DNA of 64,000 nt from Shinella sp. XGS7. GTDB taxonomy: Bacteria > Pseudomonadota > Gammaproteobacteria > Burkholderiales > Burkholderiaceae_C. The position numbers and the translations under genes are program-made. The DNA lies in assembly GCF_020535565.1 (NCBI RefSeq), contig NZ_CP084758.1, forward strand, positions 2,989,001 to 3,053,000. The letters run 5' to 3'. Positions within the stretch are counted from its first letter, which is position 1; every line of letters starts with the position of its first letter. Below the pieces are notes generated by a model. That model made no database searches. It saw only the letters and a program-made list of their open reading frames with translations, and was not told where the DNA came from. Positions 30,300 to 38,150 of this stretch are shown in pieces.

Positions 30300-30740
30300 T
30301 CAGGCGGGCCGCAGGCCGCGTCGCGCTATGGGACTGCTGAGCACGATGGAGGTGCGGGTTTCTCCGAAGAGGCTGATGCGGGCGATCAGGGCCTCGAGCC
30401 CTGCCAGATCGGGCGCCACCACGTTCAGCACATAGGAGTCGGCCCCGGTCACATGCTGGCATTCCAGCACCTGGGGCAGCTCGGCCAGGGTGGCCAGCAG
30501 CTGCGGCTTGGCGGGCTGGGCCGCGGTGATGCCGATGATGGCGCGCACCCCGTAGCCCAGGGCCTGGGCGTCCAGCTCGGCGTGGATGCCGCGTATGACA
30601 CCCGCCTCCTGCAGACGCCGGAGGCGCTCGGCCGTGGCCGGGATCGACAGCCCGGCCGCCGCGGCCAGGCTTTTCAGCGGCGCGCGGCCATCGGCCTGCA
30701 GGGCCTGGAGCAGCTGCCAGGCTTTCTCGTCCAGTTGCAT
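30300..30740 (-). CDS. Lrp/AsnC-family regulator
   Basis: 146 residues. N-terminal helix-turn-helix (about 1-60; LDEKAWQLLQALQADGRAPLK start and LSIPATAERLRRLQEAGVI), then the RAM ligand domain (about 65-146), with GADSYVLNVVAPDLAGLEALI. Divergent from a LysE-family exporter with 98 bases between the start codons. This is the standard arrangement in which an amino-acid-responsive Lrp paralogue controls an exporter. Confidence 0.92.
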   Translation of the reverse strand: MQLDEKAWQLLQALQADGRAPLKSLAAAAGLSIPATAERLRRLQEAGVIRGIHAELDAQALGYGVRAIIGITAAQPAKPQLLATLAELPQVLECQHVTGADSYVLNVVAPDLAGLEALIARISLFGETRTSIVLSSPIARRGLRPA

Positions 30741-30838
30741 GTGCTGAGCTGGGTTGGCCTAAAAAATGACAGGGGGAAACGGGTCCGTGCCTGAAATTGC
30801 TTCTTGGTCGAGGCGAGCGCCGATTCTAGAGTGAGGGC

Positions 30839-31474
30839 ATGCAAAACCTCAGCGCCTCCAGCCTGCTCGTCTTCGCCCAGGCCCTGCTCATCGGTCTGTC
30901 GATCGCCGCCCCGGTCGGCCCCATCGGTCTGCTCACCATCCAGCGCAGCCTGCACCAGGGCGCGCGTGCCGGTCTGGCCACCGGCCTGGGGGCGGCCGCG
31001 GCCGATGCCTGCTATGGCGCCCTGGGCGCCTACGGCGTGCATGCGGTGATCAACACCCTGGAGGCCGCCCGCCTGCCCCTGGCCCTGGGGGGCGCGGCCT
31101 TTCTGCTCTGGATGGCCTGGGGCCTGTGGCACATGCCGGTGCGGGTGGCGGCGGGGCCGCAGGAGCGCAGCGGGCCCAGTCTGTGGGCCTGCTTTGCCGG
31201 CACTTTTGTGCTGACCCTGTCCAACCCGGCCACCATCGTGTCTTTCATGGCGGTGTTCGGCGTGCTGGCCGCGCGCGGTGGGGCCGCGGCTTCACCGGGC
31301 CTGCTGGTGCTGGGCGTCTTCCTGGGCTCGGCCCTGTGGTGGTGGGCGTTGAGCAGCGGGGTGGGGCGGCTGCGCGGGCGCTTCGACGCCCGCTGGCAGC
31401 GGCGCGTGCAGCGCGCCAGCGCCGGGGTGCTGGCGGGCTTCGCGCTGTGGCAGCTGGCCGGCTTGTGGCGCTGA
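30839..31474 (+). CDS. LysE/RhtB-family exporter
   Basis: 211 residues, about six membrane helices. SIAAPVGPIGLLTIQRSLHQG is the family N-terminal signature and TLSNPATIVSFMAVFG the central one. Exports an amino acid or derivative; the divergent Lrp-type gene suggests amino-acid control. Distinct from the exporter at 22679, which pairs with a MocR regulator. Confidence 0.9.
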   Translation: MQNLSASSLLVFAQALLIGLSIAAPVGPIGLLTIQRSLHQGARAGLATGLGAAAADACYGALGAYGVHAVINTLEAARLPLALGGAAFLLWMAWGLWHMPVRVAAGPQERSGPSLWACFAGTFVLTLSNPATIVSFMAVFGVLAARGGAAASPGLLVLGVFLGSALWWWALSSGVGRLRGRFDARWQRRVQRASAGVLAGFALWQLAGLWR

Positions 31475-31483
31475 GGCCCGGGC

Positions 31484-32263
31484 TTAGCCGCGGCGGCGCG
31501 CCACGATGAAGAGGCGCGGAAAGCCCAGCAGCCGGCTGCCGTCGCGCCGCGCCGGGTAGGCGGTCTCCAGGCGGGCCTGGTAGTCGGCCAGGAATTGCGC
31601 GCGCAGGCTCGCGTCGGGCAGGGCGTCCAGAAAGGGCCGCAGGCCGGTGGCGCGCACCCAGTCCACGATGGCGGCGGCATCGTCCATGCGGTGGTAGTAG
31701 TGGGTGCGCCAGAGATCGACCTCGGCCTCAGGGGCCAGCAGGTCGTAGTAGGCCTCGGCCCCGAGCAGGCGCTCGCGCCGGGCGGCGGCCGGGCCGATAT
31801 GGGCGACATAGGGCGGCAGCGCCGCCGTCTCGCGCATCAGGCGGTGGCTGGCTTCCTCCAGGTTGTCCGGCATCTGCAGGGCCAGCACGCCACCCGGGGC
31901 CAGCTGGGCCAGCAGATGCGGCAGCAGGGCCTGGTGGCCGGGCAACCACTGCAGCACGGCATTGGCGAAGAGCAGGTCCACGGGCTCGGGGCTGGACCAT
32001 TGCGCCAGGTCGGCCTGCAGGAACGCCAGGCCCGGCAGGCGCTCGCGGGCGGCCTCCAGCATGGCGGGGGAATGGTCCAGGCCGATGATCTGCGCCGCCG
32101 GGTAGCGGCGCGCCAGCAGCTCGGTGGAATTGCCGGGGCCGCAGCCCAGGTCGATCACGCGCTGTGGCGTCTCCAGGTCGACTCTCGCCAGCAGCTCGGC
32201 GGCGGGGCGGGTGCGTTCATCCTCATAGCGCCGGTACAGCGCCGGGTTCCAGTCTTGCGTCAT
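31484..32263 (-). CDS. tam: Trans-aconitate 2-methyltransferase
   Basis: 259 residues, class I SAM methyltransferase. [21 protein letters not shown] is the Tam N-terminus (split at residue 20), SAM motif I is [20 protein letters not shown], and [13 protein letters not shown] and [10 protein letters not shown] follow. Detoxifies trans-aconitate formed from cis-aconitate, an aconitase inhibitor. A perfect 14-bp palindrome lies 31-44 bases upstream of the start. Stop codons of tam and the convergent exporter are 9 bases apart. Confidence 0.92.
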   Translation of the reverse strand: MTQDWNPALYRRYEDERTRPAAELLARVDLETPQRVIDLGCGPGNSTELLARRYPAAQIIGLDHSPAMLEAARERLPGLAFLQADLAQWSSPEPVDLLFANAVLQWLPGHQALLPHLLAQLAPGGVLALQMPDNLEEASHRLMRETAALPPYVAHIGPAAARRERLLGAEAYYDLLAPEAEVDLWRTHYYHRMDDAAAIVDWVRATGLRPFLDALPDASLRAQFLADYQARLETAYPARRDGSRLLGFPRLFIVARRRG

Positions 32264-32293
32264 GCCAGTCTCCGCTCGGGCTTTAAATCTTAT

Positions 32294-32307
32294 GTCTTAT
32301 ATAAGAC
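32294..32307. promoter_or_regulatory. 14-bp palindrome upstream of tam
   Basis: GTCTTATATAAGAC is a perfect palindrome, with an additional CTTAT half-site just upstream (32288-32293 region). It is AT-rich in a GC-rich setting and lies at promoter distance from the tam start (32263). The core resembles GntR-family operators. It may overlap the promoter -10 and act as a repressor site. Confidence 0.6.
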
Positions 32308-32343
32308 TTGAGGCAAGGCAGGACCCAGCCGGGCGCAGGGTCT

Positions 32344-33183
32344 TCAGTGGGACATCAGCACCGGCACCGTCATCGCATCCAGCATGCCGCGGGTGGCGCC
32401 GCCCAGCACCCGCTCGGTCCAGCGCGCATGGCCGTAGGCCCCCATCACGATCAGGCCCGCGTCCAGATCGGCAGCGCGCGAGAGCAGGGCTTCGGCCACG
32501 GGCAGCGACCCGCCCGGCTCTTCCAGCACCTCGGCGCTCACCCCCTGCCAGCTCAGCCACTGCTGCAGCGCACTCAGGCGTGCGCCCAGGGGCTCGTCCA
32601 GCGGGCTCTCGCGCCAGCTCAGCACCTGCACCTGCTCGGCACGGCGCAGCAGGGGCAGGGCGTCGGCCAGGGCGCGGGCGGCCTCGCGGCTGTCGTCCCA
32701 GGCCACCAGGGCGCGGCGGGCCGGCCCGCCGTCCGCGCCGGTGTAGGGCAGCAGCAGGCAGGGGCGGGCGCTTTGCAGCAGGGTCTGCTCGATGCTGGCG
32801 CGCTGCAGGGCGTGGCCGGCCTGGCCGGGGTCGGGCTGGCCCAGGATCAGCAGGTCCGAGCAATGGGCGTGATGCACCAGGGACTGGGCGGTGTCGGCGC
32901 TGTCCACCAGGGCCTCGCAGGAACGCAGGCCGGCCTCGGCGCAGGCGGCGCGGAAGCGGGCGGCTGCATCCTCGGCCTGCTCCAGCAGCAGCTCCCAGGC
33001 CAGGGTGTTGAACTCCCCCAGCGTGGCTGCGGCCTCGGGGGCGATGGGCAGGGTCAGCAGGCCCGTGGGGGCCAGGCCCACCAGATGCGCCTCCATGGCG
33101 CGGGCCAGGGCGATGGCCTGCTGCACGCGGGCGGGGCAGGCGGGTGAGCTGTCCAGATGGACCAGAAGGCTGCGATAGCTCAT
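32344..33183 (-). CDS. Universal stress protein, tandem UspA domains
   Basis: 279 residues from MSYRSLLVHLD; a GTG- or ATG-started extension to 33213 is less likely. The first UspA domain (about 1-145) has a degenerate nucleotide loop (LGQPDPGQAGHALQ). The second (about 150-279) has the canonical G-2x-G-9x-G loop, GAYGHARWTERVLGGATRG. Part of a Usp-Hsp20-Usp stress cluster. An FNR-like box lies 57 bases upstream, and the IS481 copy sits only 11 bases beyond that box. Confidence 0.92.
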   Translation of the reverse strand: MSYRSLLVHLDSSPACPARVQQAIALARAMEAHLVGLAPTGLLTLPIAPEAAATLGEFNTLAWELLLEQAEDAAARFRAACAEAGLRSCEALVDSADTAQSLVHHAHCSDLLILGQPDPGQAGHALQRASIEQTLLQSARPCLLLPYTGADGGPARRALVAWDDSREAARALADALPLLRRAEQVQVLSWRESPLDEPLGARLSALQQWLSWQGVSAEVLEEPGGSLPVAEALLSRAADLDAGLIVMGAYGHARWTERVLGGATRGMLDAMTVPVLMSH

Positions 33184-33239
33184 GAGGAACTCCTGCGGGG
33201 CGGGGCGAGCCATCTTGGGCCGCCCGGCGCGGCGCCGGC

Positions 33240-33253
33240 TTGACCCAGCGCAA
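33240..33253 (-). promoter_or_regulatory. FNR/Crp-type box upstream of the two-domain Usp gene
   Basis: Read on the minus strand, TTGCGCTGGGTCAA fits TTG-N8-CAA dyad sites of the FNR/ANR/DNR group. It is centred about 63 bases upstream of the start codon, and a class II promoter with a short leader would fit. A related site precedes the other Usp gene. Confidence 0.55.
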
Positions 33254-33264
33254 GCGCGCCGGGC

Positions 33265-34215
33265 CTAGCTGTGAAGCGTCAAGACGTTGTTTCTTGAGGC
33301 ACTTAGTCTGCAGATAGGCGGGACGCCGCCGATGCCGCTGTGCGGTCGGTGGCAGTTGTAGTGATGCTGCCAATGGGCCAGGGCCGCCGTGCGTTGAGCC
33401 GAGCTCTGGTACGTCCAGCCGTAGGCCCATTCACGGAGCGCGGTCTGGATGAAGCGCTCGGCCTTGCCGTTGGTTTTGGGCGTGTAGGGCTTCGTGAAGC
33501 TGTGCTTGATGCCGAGTTCGACGCAGGCCTGGCGGAACTCTCGCGAGCGGAATGCCGCGCCGTTGTCGGTGAGCAGCCGCTGGACCGTGACGCCCATCCT
33601 GGCGTAGTACGCCACGGCATTCTTCAAGAACTGCACCGCCTGGGCTTTTTTCTCGTCCGGATGCATGGCCGTGAAGGCCAGTCGTGCGTGATCGTCAATG
33701 GCCACGAACAGCGTCTCCCAGCCCGCACCGTCCACCGAGTCGCGTCGATTACCTGTGACGCGATGGCTCGGGCGCACGATGCGCCCGAGCTTCTTGGTGT
33801 CGATGTGCAGCAGCTCGCCCGGCGCCTCGCGCTCGTAGCGCACCACGGGCTCAGTCGGCTCCAGGTCGCTGAGCTTGGACAGTCCAGCACGAGCCAGCAC
33901 ACGGCTGACAGTGGCGGCCGAGACGCCCACGCTGCGGGCGATGCTGGACTGCAGCATTCGGCGGCGGCGCAACTCGACGATGAGCAACGCCTTGGCTGGA
34001 GCGATGGCTCTGGGTGAGTGCGTGGGACGCGAAGAGGCATCAGCCAAGGCGGCTTCACCGCCGGCCAAATAGCGGCCGAGCCACTTCCTGGCCGTCGGGG
34101 CCGTCACGCCTTGCGCTGCAGCCGCTGCTGGGGCGCTGAGACCTTCCGCGGTCATCTGCCTGACCATCTCGACTCGGCGGGCGTAGGTAAGTCGGGCATG
34201 CTTATGGCTGTTCAT
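33265..34215 (-). CDS. IS481-family transposase
   Basis: 316 residues, full length. N-terminal helix-turn-helix domains (about 10-115; SAPAAAAAQGVTAPTARKWL) and the DDE integrase core with D139 (LLHIDTKKLG), D217 (LLTDNGAAF) and E253 (NGKAERF), giving the expected D-35-E spacing. The stop codon TAG is not encoded by the element itself: it comes from the duplicated target CTAG at 33265-33268. Catalytic residues are all present. Confidence 0.95.
   Translation of the reverse strand: MNSHKHARLTYARRVEMVRQMTAEGLSAPAAAAAQGVTAPTARKWLGRYLAGGEAALADASSRPTHSPRAIAPAKALLIVELRRRRMLQSSIARSVGVSAATVSRVLARAGLSKLSDLEPTEPVVRYEREAPGELLHIDTKKLGRIVRPSHRVTGNRRDSVDGAGWETLFVAIDDHARLAFTAMHPDEKKAQAVQFLKNAVAYYARMGVTVQRLLTDNGAAFRSREFRQACVELGIKHSFTKPYTPKTNGKAERFIQTALREWAYGWTYQSSAQRTAALAHWQHHYNCHRPHSGIGGVPPICRLSASRNNVLTLHS
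33270..33290 (+). repeat. IS481 left terminal inverted repeat
   Basis: 21 bases starting TGTGAAGCGTCAAG. It matches the inverted right end at 16 of 21 positions. Adjacent to CTAG at 33265-33268 with one intervening C. Confidence 0.85.
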
Positions 34216-34291
34216 CCGGTTGGTGCTCCTGGGACGATTGGGTGTTTGGCGACTTCCAGTCTCTCAAACCCAATCCGGATGAACACCGGAT

Positions 34292-34312
34292 ACAACCTAT
34301 TGAAGCATCACA
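34292..34312 (-). repeat. IS481 right terminal inverted repeat
   Basis: Reads TGTGATGCTTCAATAGGTTGT on the minus strand (split from the left end by the transposase gene). Followed by one base and the second CTAG at 34314-34317. Confidence 0.85.
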
Positions 34313-34313
34313 C

Positions 34314-34745
34314 CTAGAGAACCGCGATGGTGCGGCTGCCCGTGCTCTCGCGCTTGGGCAGCACCAGACGCAGCAGGCCGTTGTCGTAACGGGCCTGAAC
34401 CCGGCCCGCATCGATGTCGTGGGCCAGGGAGAAACCACGCGTGACCGCGCCCTCGCGGCCCTCGCGCAGCAGCACCCGGGCGGCTTCGGCCTGAGGCTCG
34501 AGATCGGGAATCTCGGCAGCGATATTGACGAAGTTGCGATCGATGGTCACGCGCACGCTGTCCTTGCGCGCGCCGGGCAGCTCGGCGCGCACCCGGTAGT
34601 CCTCGGCGGTCTCGCTGATGTCCAGGCGTATGCCGTCACCCAGGGCCTGGGCGCTGGCGGAGCGCAGGGCAGGGGCGATCTGGCGCAGCAGATCGGGCAG
34701 CAGCTGCTCGACGCGGGGCTCGCTGCGGTGTGAGTTGAGGCTCAT
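34314..34745 (-). CDS. Hsp20/alpha-crystallin small heat shock protein
   Basis: 143 residues. The alpha-crystallin domain (about 42-143) has EDYRVRAELPGARKDSV and the closing region ARYDNGLLRLVLPKRE (the A-x-x-x-n-G-v-L signature). ATP-independent holdase. The stop codon TAG lies in the CTAG target duplicated by IS481, so the insertion left the protein unchanged but cut it off from downstream DNA. Sits between two Usp genes, all on the minus strand. Confidence 0.93.
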   Translation of the reverse strand: MSLNSHRSEPRVEQLLPDLLRQIAPALRSASAQALGDGIRLDISETAEDYRVRAELPGARKDSVRVTIDRNFVNIAAEIPDLEPQAEAARVLLREGREGAVTRGFSLAHDIDAGRVQARYDNGLLRLVLPKRESTGSRTIAVL

Positions 34746-34818
34746 CTCGGTCTCCTGGCGGGATCCTGGGGCCGGGAGGCCTGCCGCGGCGCGGCTCCCG
34801 GTCTGGACCTGACTCTAA

Positions 34819-34834
34819 GGCGAGGCGCCTCGCC
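34819..34834. promoter_or_regulatory. GC-rich palindrome between hsp20 and the single-domain Usp gene
   Basis: GGCGAGGCGCCTCGCC, a perfect 16-bp palindrome, 15 bases after the Usp stop (34850, minus strand) and 74 bases before the hsp20 start. Could be a weak terminator stem for usp or part of the hsp20 leader. No T-run follows. Confidence 0.35.
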
Positions 34835-34849
34835 GGACCTTGCCGGGGA

Positions 34850-35314
34850 TCAAGCAGGGCGGGGATGGGTCTCGCCCTTGACCAGCAGCACCGGCATGGG
34901 CGCCAGACGGGCCACGGCCTCAGCCTCGCTGCCCAGCAGGGCCCGGCTCACACCGCGCCGGCCATGGGAGCCCATCACGATCAGGTCGCAGCGGGCGCGC
35001 AGGGCTTCGTCCACCACCACATCGGCCACGCGGCGGCCGCCCGCCTCCAGGCGCAGCAGCCGGGCCTCGAGACCGGCCTCGCGCACCTGGGCCTGGGCGC
35101 GGGCCAGCAGGGCGTCGGCGAACTCCAGGCTGCGCTGATGCCACTGCTCGTAGGCGCTGGCCGCGCTCATCTCGGCCATCAGGGGACTGTCGTCCATGAC
35201 GTGCAGCAGGTGCAGGGTGGTGGCCTGGCCGCGAGCCAGCTTGAGGGCCTCCTGCAGGCCGGCCTTGGCCGTGAGGCTACCGTCCAGCGGCACCAGGATG
35301 TGGTGATAGGGCAT
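34850..35314 (-). CDS. Universal stress protein UspA family
   Basis: 154 residues from MPYHHILVPLDGS. Single UspA domain with N-terminal DGS and the nucleotide-binding loop MGSHGRRGVSRALLGSEAE (G-2x-G-9x-G/S). Likely ATP-binding. First gene of the Usp-Hsp20-Usp stress cluster; an FNR-like dyad lies 66 bases upstream. Confidence 0.94.
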   Translation of the reverse strand: MPYHHILVPLDGSLTAKAGLQEALKLARGQATTLHLLHVMDDSPLMAEMSAASAYEQWHQRSLEFADALLARAQAQVREAGLEARLLRLEAGGRRVADVVVDEALRARCDLIVMGSHGRRGVSRALLGSEAEAVARLAPMPVLLVKGETHPRPA

Positions 35315-35379
35315 GCGTGATCTCCCGCCGGCGAACCATGCCGGCGCCTGCATGCTGGCCCCTGGCTGGCCCCGGCGGC

Positions 35380-35393
35380 TTGCGCTGGCGCAA
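35380..35393 (-). promoter_or_regulatory. FNR/Crp-type box upstream of the single-domain Usp gene
   Basis: TTGCGCCAGCGCAA on the minus strand, inside a perfect 8-bp inverted repeat (GCTTGCGC-TG-GCGCAAGC, 35378-35395). Centred about 72 bases from the usp start. The half-site TTGCG is shared with the box at 33240. Confidence 0.55.
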
Positions 35394-35419
35394 GCGGGAG
35401 GCGGCCGGGCCCCTGGTGC

Positions 35420-36466
35420 TCAGGCGGCGCGGGCCGCCAGCACGGTCACGCAGTTGCGCCCGCGATGCTTGGCGCGGTAGAGCGCCCGGTCGGCGCGCTC
35501 GAAGAAATCGTTGGCGCTCTCGCCGCACGCCAGCTGGGTCACGCCCAGGGAGAGGGTCACGCGCTCCAGGCTCTGCTCCTTGTCCCCACGGCGGATGCGG
35601 CTGGCGGCAATGGCGCCGCGCAGCTGCTCGGCCAGGGCCTGGGCTTCGCCGAGGTCCGCACTGGGGAGCAGCAGCGCGAACTCCTCGCCGCCCACCCGCG
35701 CGGCCAGGCGCGGCTCGCCGGCCAGGCGCTTGATGCTCTGGGCCACGGCGCGCAGCACCTGGTCGCCGAAGGAGTGGCCGTAGCTGTCGTTGACGCGCTT
35801 GAAGAAATCGATATCGCCCAGCACCAGGCAGGGGCCTTGTTCGGGCTGGGCCAGGGGCTCGGCCAGGCAGCTGGCCAGGCGGCGCTCGAAGGCGCGGCGG
35901 TTGGCCAGGCCGGTGAGGGCGTCCACCAGGGCCTCGCTGCGGGCCTGGCTCACCTCCTCGCGCAGCGCCGCAATCTCGCTCTGGCTGGCATCCAGGCGCT
36001 GCTGCAAAGCCGTCATGGCCTGGCGCATCTCGCGGGTGTCGCCCAGCAGGGCCTGCAGCTGCTCGCGGGCCTGGGCGTTGAGGGCGCTTTCGTCCAGCAG
36101 CTGGCGGCTCCATTCCAGCAGGGACTGGTCAAAGCGCGCGGTGCGGTCGCCGGCCTCGGCGGCGGTGCTGGCCATATTGTCCAGCACGCGGCTCAGGCCC
36201 TCGCTGACGCGGCGGGCATCCTCGCGGTCCAGCACCGGCTCGGCCACATGCTGGCGGTAGAGGCTGGCGGTGTCGTCCTCGTCCAGCAGGGCACCGCCGC
36301 GGGTGCGCTCCTGCACGGCCTTGATCAGGGGCAGATTGCGCCCGCTGACGAACTCGTACCACACCGCATAGCTGATCGGATGCAGCGCCGCGCGCTGCTT
36401 GGTCATCAGGGGCAGGGCCAGCCGCAGATACTCAGCGCTGCGGGCCATGCTGTCCGGGTATCGCAT
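35420..36466 (-). CDS. Diguanylate cyclase (GGDEF) with novel N-terminal region
   Basis: 348 residues. The C-terminal GGDEF domain (about 178-345) is catalytically intact, with GGEEF at 259-263 and the upstream metal/substrate motif DIDFFKRVNDSYGH. The expected inhibitory RxxD site five residues before GGEEF is absent (RLAAR), so feedback inhibition is unlikely. The N-terminal 175 residues are helical with no recognised sensor; PISYAVWYEFVSGRN is a motif seen in some cytoplasmic cyclases. A coiled coil (about 135-178) links the two. No membrane segment. Confidence 0.9.
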   Translation of the reverse strand: MRYPDSMARSAEYLRLALPLMTKQRAALHPISYAVWYEFVSGRNLPLIKAVQERTRGGALLDEDDTASLYRQHVAEPVLDREDARRVSEGLSRVLDNMASTAAEAGDRTARFDQSLLEWSRQLLDESALNAQAREQLQALLGDTREMRQAMTALQQRLDASQSEIAALREEVSQARSEALVDALTGLANRRAFERRLASCLAEPLAQPEQGPCLVLGDIDFFKRVNDSYGHSFGDQVLRAVAQSIKRLAGEPRLAARVGGEEFALLLPSADLGEAQALAEQLRGAIAASRIRRGDKEQSLERVTLSLGVTQLACGESANDFFERADRALYRAKHRGRNCVTVLAARAA

Positions 36467-36705
36467 TCGCTTCCCTCCTGTCGCATGCCGGGGGCCGGTA
36501 CCGCTGCGCGCTCACCCCGGGTGGTGGCTCGCTCTCCGACCTTTTTGATCTCGCCGCCTCTATCGGCTGCTGTGCGCCGGGCTTGATGGGAACTGGCCCG
36601 CAGACCCGCAGCGATCTGGGAGGGCTGTGACTTTTGTCAACTTTCGGGGCCGGGCCGGGGCTTAGGGTGCGGGCTTTCCCCAGGGCCCGAGCGCCGAGTC
36701 ACGCC

Positions 36706-37923
36706 ATGCACCAGACCTCACAGATCGATCCGCAGCTGCAGCCCTGGATGGCCCGTTCGGGCCTGGCGCCGCTGGAGTTGCGCGGGGGGCGCCGCCTGCT
36801 GCCCATCGTGCAGGGCGGCATGGGCGTGGGCGTGAGCGCGCAGCGCCTGGCCGGCGCCGTGGCCGCGGCCGGCGCCATGGGCACGCTGAGCTCGGTGGAC
36901 CTGCGCCGCCTGCATCCGGACCTGATGGCGCGCTGCGAGGGCCAGCACGCGGGCGATGCGGCCAAGCGCCTGATCGAGGTGGCCAACCAGGAAGCCCTGG
37001 CGCGCGAGATTGCCGGCGCCCGCGCGCGCAGCGGCGGCCGCGGCCTGCTGGCCCTGAATGTGATGCGCGCGCTCAGCGACTACGCCGCCTCGGTGAAGAC
37101 CGCGCTGCGCGAGGGCATCGATGCCCTGGTGGTGGGCGCGGGCCTGCCTCTGGATCTGCCGGACCTGGCCCAGGACCACCCCGACACCTTGCTGATCCCC
37201 ATCCTCAGCGACGCGCGCGGGGTGCAGCTCATCGTCAAGAAATGGGAGCGCAAGCAGCGCCTGCCCGACGCCATCGTGATCGAACATCCGCGCCTGGCCG
37301 GCGGCCATCTGGGGGCGGCCAAGGTCGCCGATCTGAACGACCCGCGCTTCGACTTCGAGCGTGTGATCCCCGAGAGCCTGGAGTTCTTCGAGAAGGCCGG
37401 TCTGGCCGGTCGCATCCCCCTGATCGCCGCCGGGGGCATACGCTGCCATGCCGAGATCCGCCACCTGCAGGGCCTGGGCGCGGCCGCGGTGCAGCTGGGC
37501 ACGCCCTTTGCCGTGACCGAGGAGGGCGATGCCCACCCCGAATTCAAGCGCGTGCTGGCCGAGGCCGAGGAATCGCAGCTGGTGGAGTTCACCAGCGTGG
37601 CCGGCCTGCCCGCGCGGGCCGTGGCCACGCCCTGGCTGCGCAACTACCTCAAGGCCGAGGCCCGGCTGCAGGCCGTGGCCCAGGTCAAGGCGCGCTGCAC
37701 CAAGGCCTTCGACTGCCTGGCCCAATGCGGCCTGCGCGACGGGCTCAAGGGCTGGGGCCAGTTCTGCATCGACAACCAGCTGGGCGCGGCCCTGCGTGGC
37801 GATGTGAGCAAGGGCCTGTTCTTCCGCGGCGCGGGCGCGCTGCCCTTCGGACGCGAGATCCGCACGGTGCGAGAGCTGATGCAGCGCCTGCTGGAGGCGG
37901 GGCCGGCGCCGGCCCTGGCGTAG
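36706..37923 (+). CDS. Nitronate monooxygenase / NPD-family flavin oxidoreductase
   Basis: 405 residues from MHQTSQIDPQLQPWM. FMN-binding TIM barrel with LPIVQGGMGVGVSAQRLAGAVAAAG split here as VQGGMGVGVS and AGAVAAAGAMGTLSS, then EHPRLAGGHLGAAK (the GGH region near the active site) and GGIRCHAEI / GAAAVQLGTPFAVTEEG. About 70 residues of C-terminal extension (KAFDCLAQCGLRDG, DVSKGLFFRGAGA) set it apart from classical NMO. Substrate is not assigned. The 239-base gap to the cyclase gene shows nothing I can identify. Confidence 0.88.
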   Translation: MHQTSQIDPQLQPWMARSGLAPLELRGGRRLLPIVQGGMGVGVSAQRLAGAVAAAGAMGTLSSVDLRRLHPDLMARCEGQHAGDAAKRLIEVANQEALAREIAGARARSGGRGLLALNVMRALSDYAASVKTALREGIDALVVGAGLPLDLPDLAQDHPDTLLIPILSDARGVQLIVKKWERKQRLPDAIVIEHPRLAGGHLGAAKVADLNDPRFDFERVIPESLEFFEKAGLAGRIPLIAAGGIRCHAEIRHLQGLGAAAVQLGTPFAVTEEGDAHPEFKRVLAEAEESQLVEFTSVAGLPARAVATPWLRNYLKAEARLQAVAQVKARCTKAFDCLAQCGLRDGLKGWGQFCIDNQLGAALRGDVSKGLFFRGAGALPFGREIRTVRELMQRLLEAGPAPALA

Positions 37924-37981
37924 ACGCAACACCTGACCCCTGCTGTCAGCGCGGCTTTGCACAGAATCCCGGTTTGTATTT

Positions 37982-38000
37982 ACAATGAGAATTATTCGCA
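37982..38000 (+). promoter_or_regulatory. Fur box upstream of the iron uptake operon
   Basis: ACAATGAGAATTATTCGCA resembles the Fur 19-mer, with the characteristic AATGAGAATTATT core, in an AT-rich patch 150 bases before the DUF4198 gene. It is the only Fur-like site I see in the iron locus. Confidence 0.75.
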
Positions 38001-38150
38001 AATAAGCGAGGCGAGCTGTCCAGTGGGGCTCGCTGCCAGCCTCCAAGGCGTCTGCCGCCCTGTGCCAGCACCCAAGCCCCGGCTCTACCGGCCGGGACGA
38101 TGGCGGCTTGCGCGCGCCATCCTCATCAAACCTCGTTAGGATTGCACGCC

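Larger units (their letters stand above)
33269..34313 (-). mobile_element. IS481-family insertion sequence, complete
   Basis: About 1045 bp with imperfect 21-bp terminal inverted repeats (TGTGAAGCGTCAAGACGTTGT at 33270-33290 against the reverse complement of 34292-34312; 16 of 21 match). Flanked by a 4-bp duplication CTAG (33265-33268 and 34314-34317), the target preferred by Bordetella IS481. The right-end sequence and transposase start (MNSHKHARLTYARR) resemble that element closely as I recall it. Base composition is lower in GC than the flanks. The intact transposase suggests a recent or still active copy. Confidence 0.93.
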
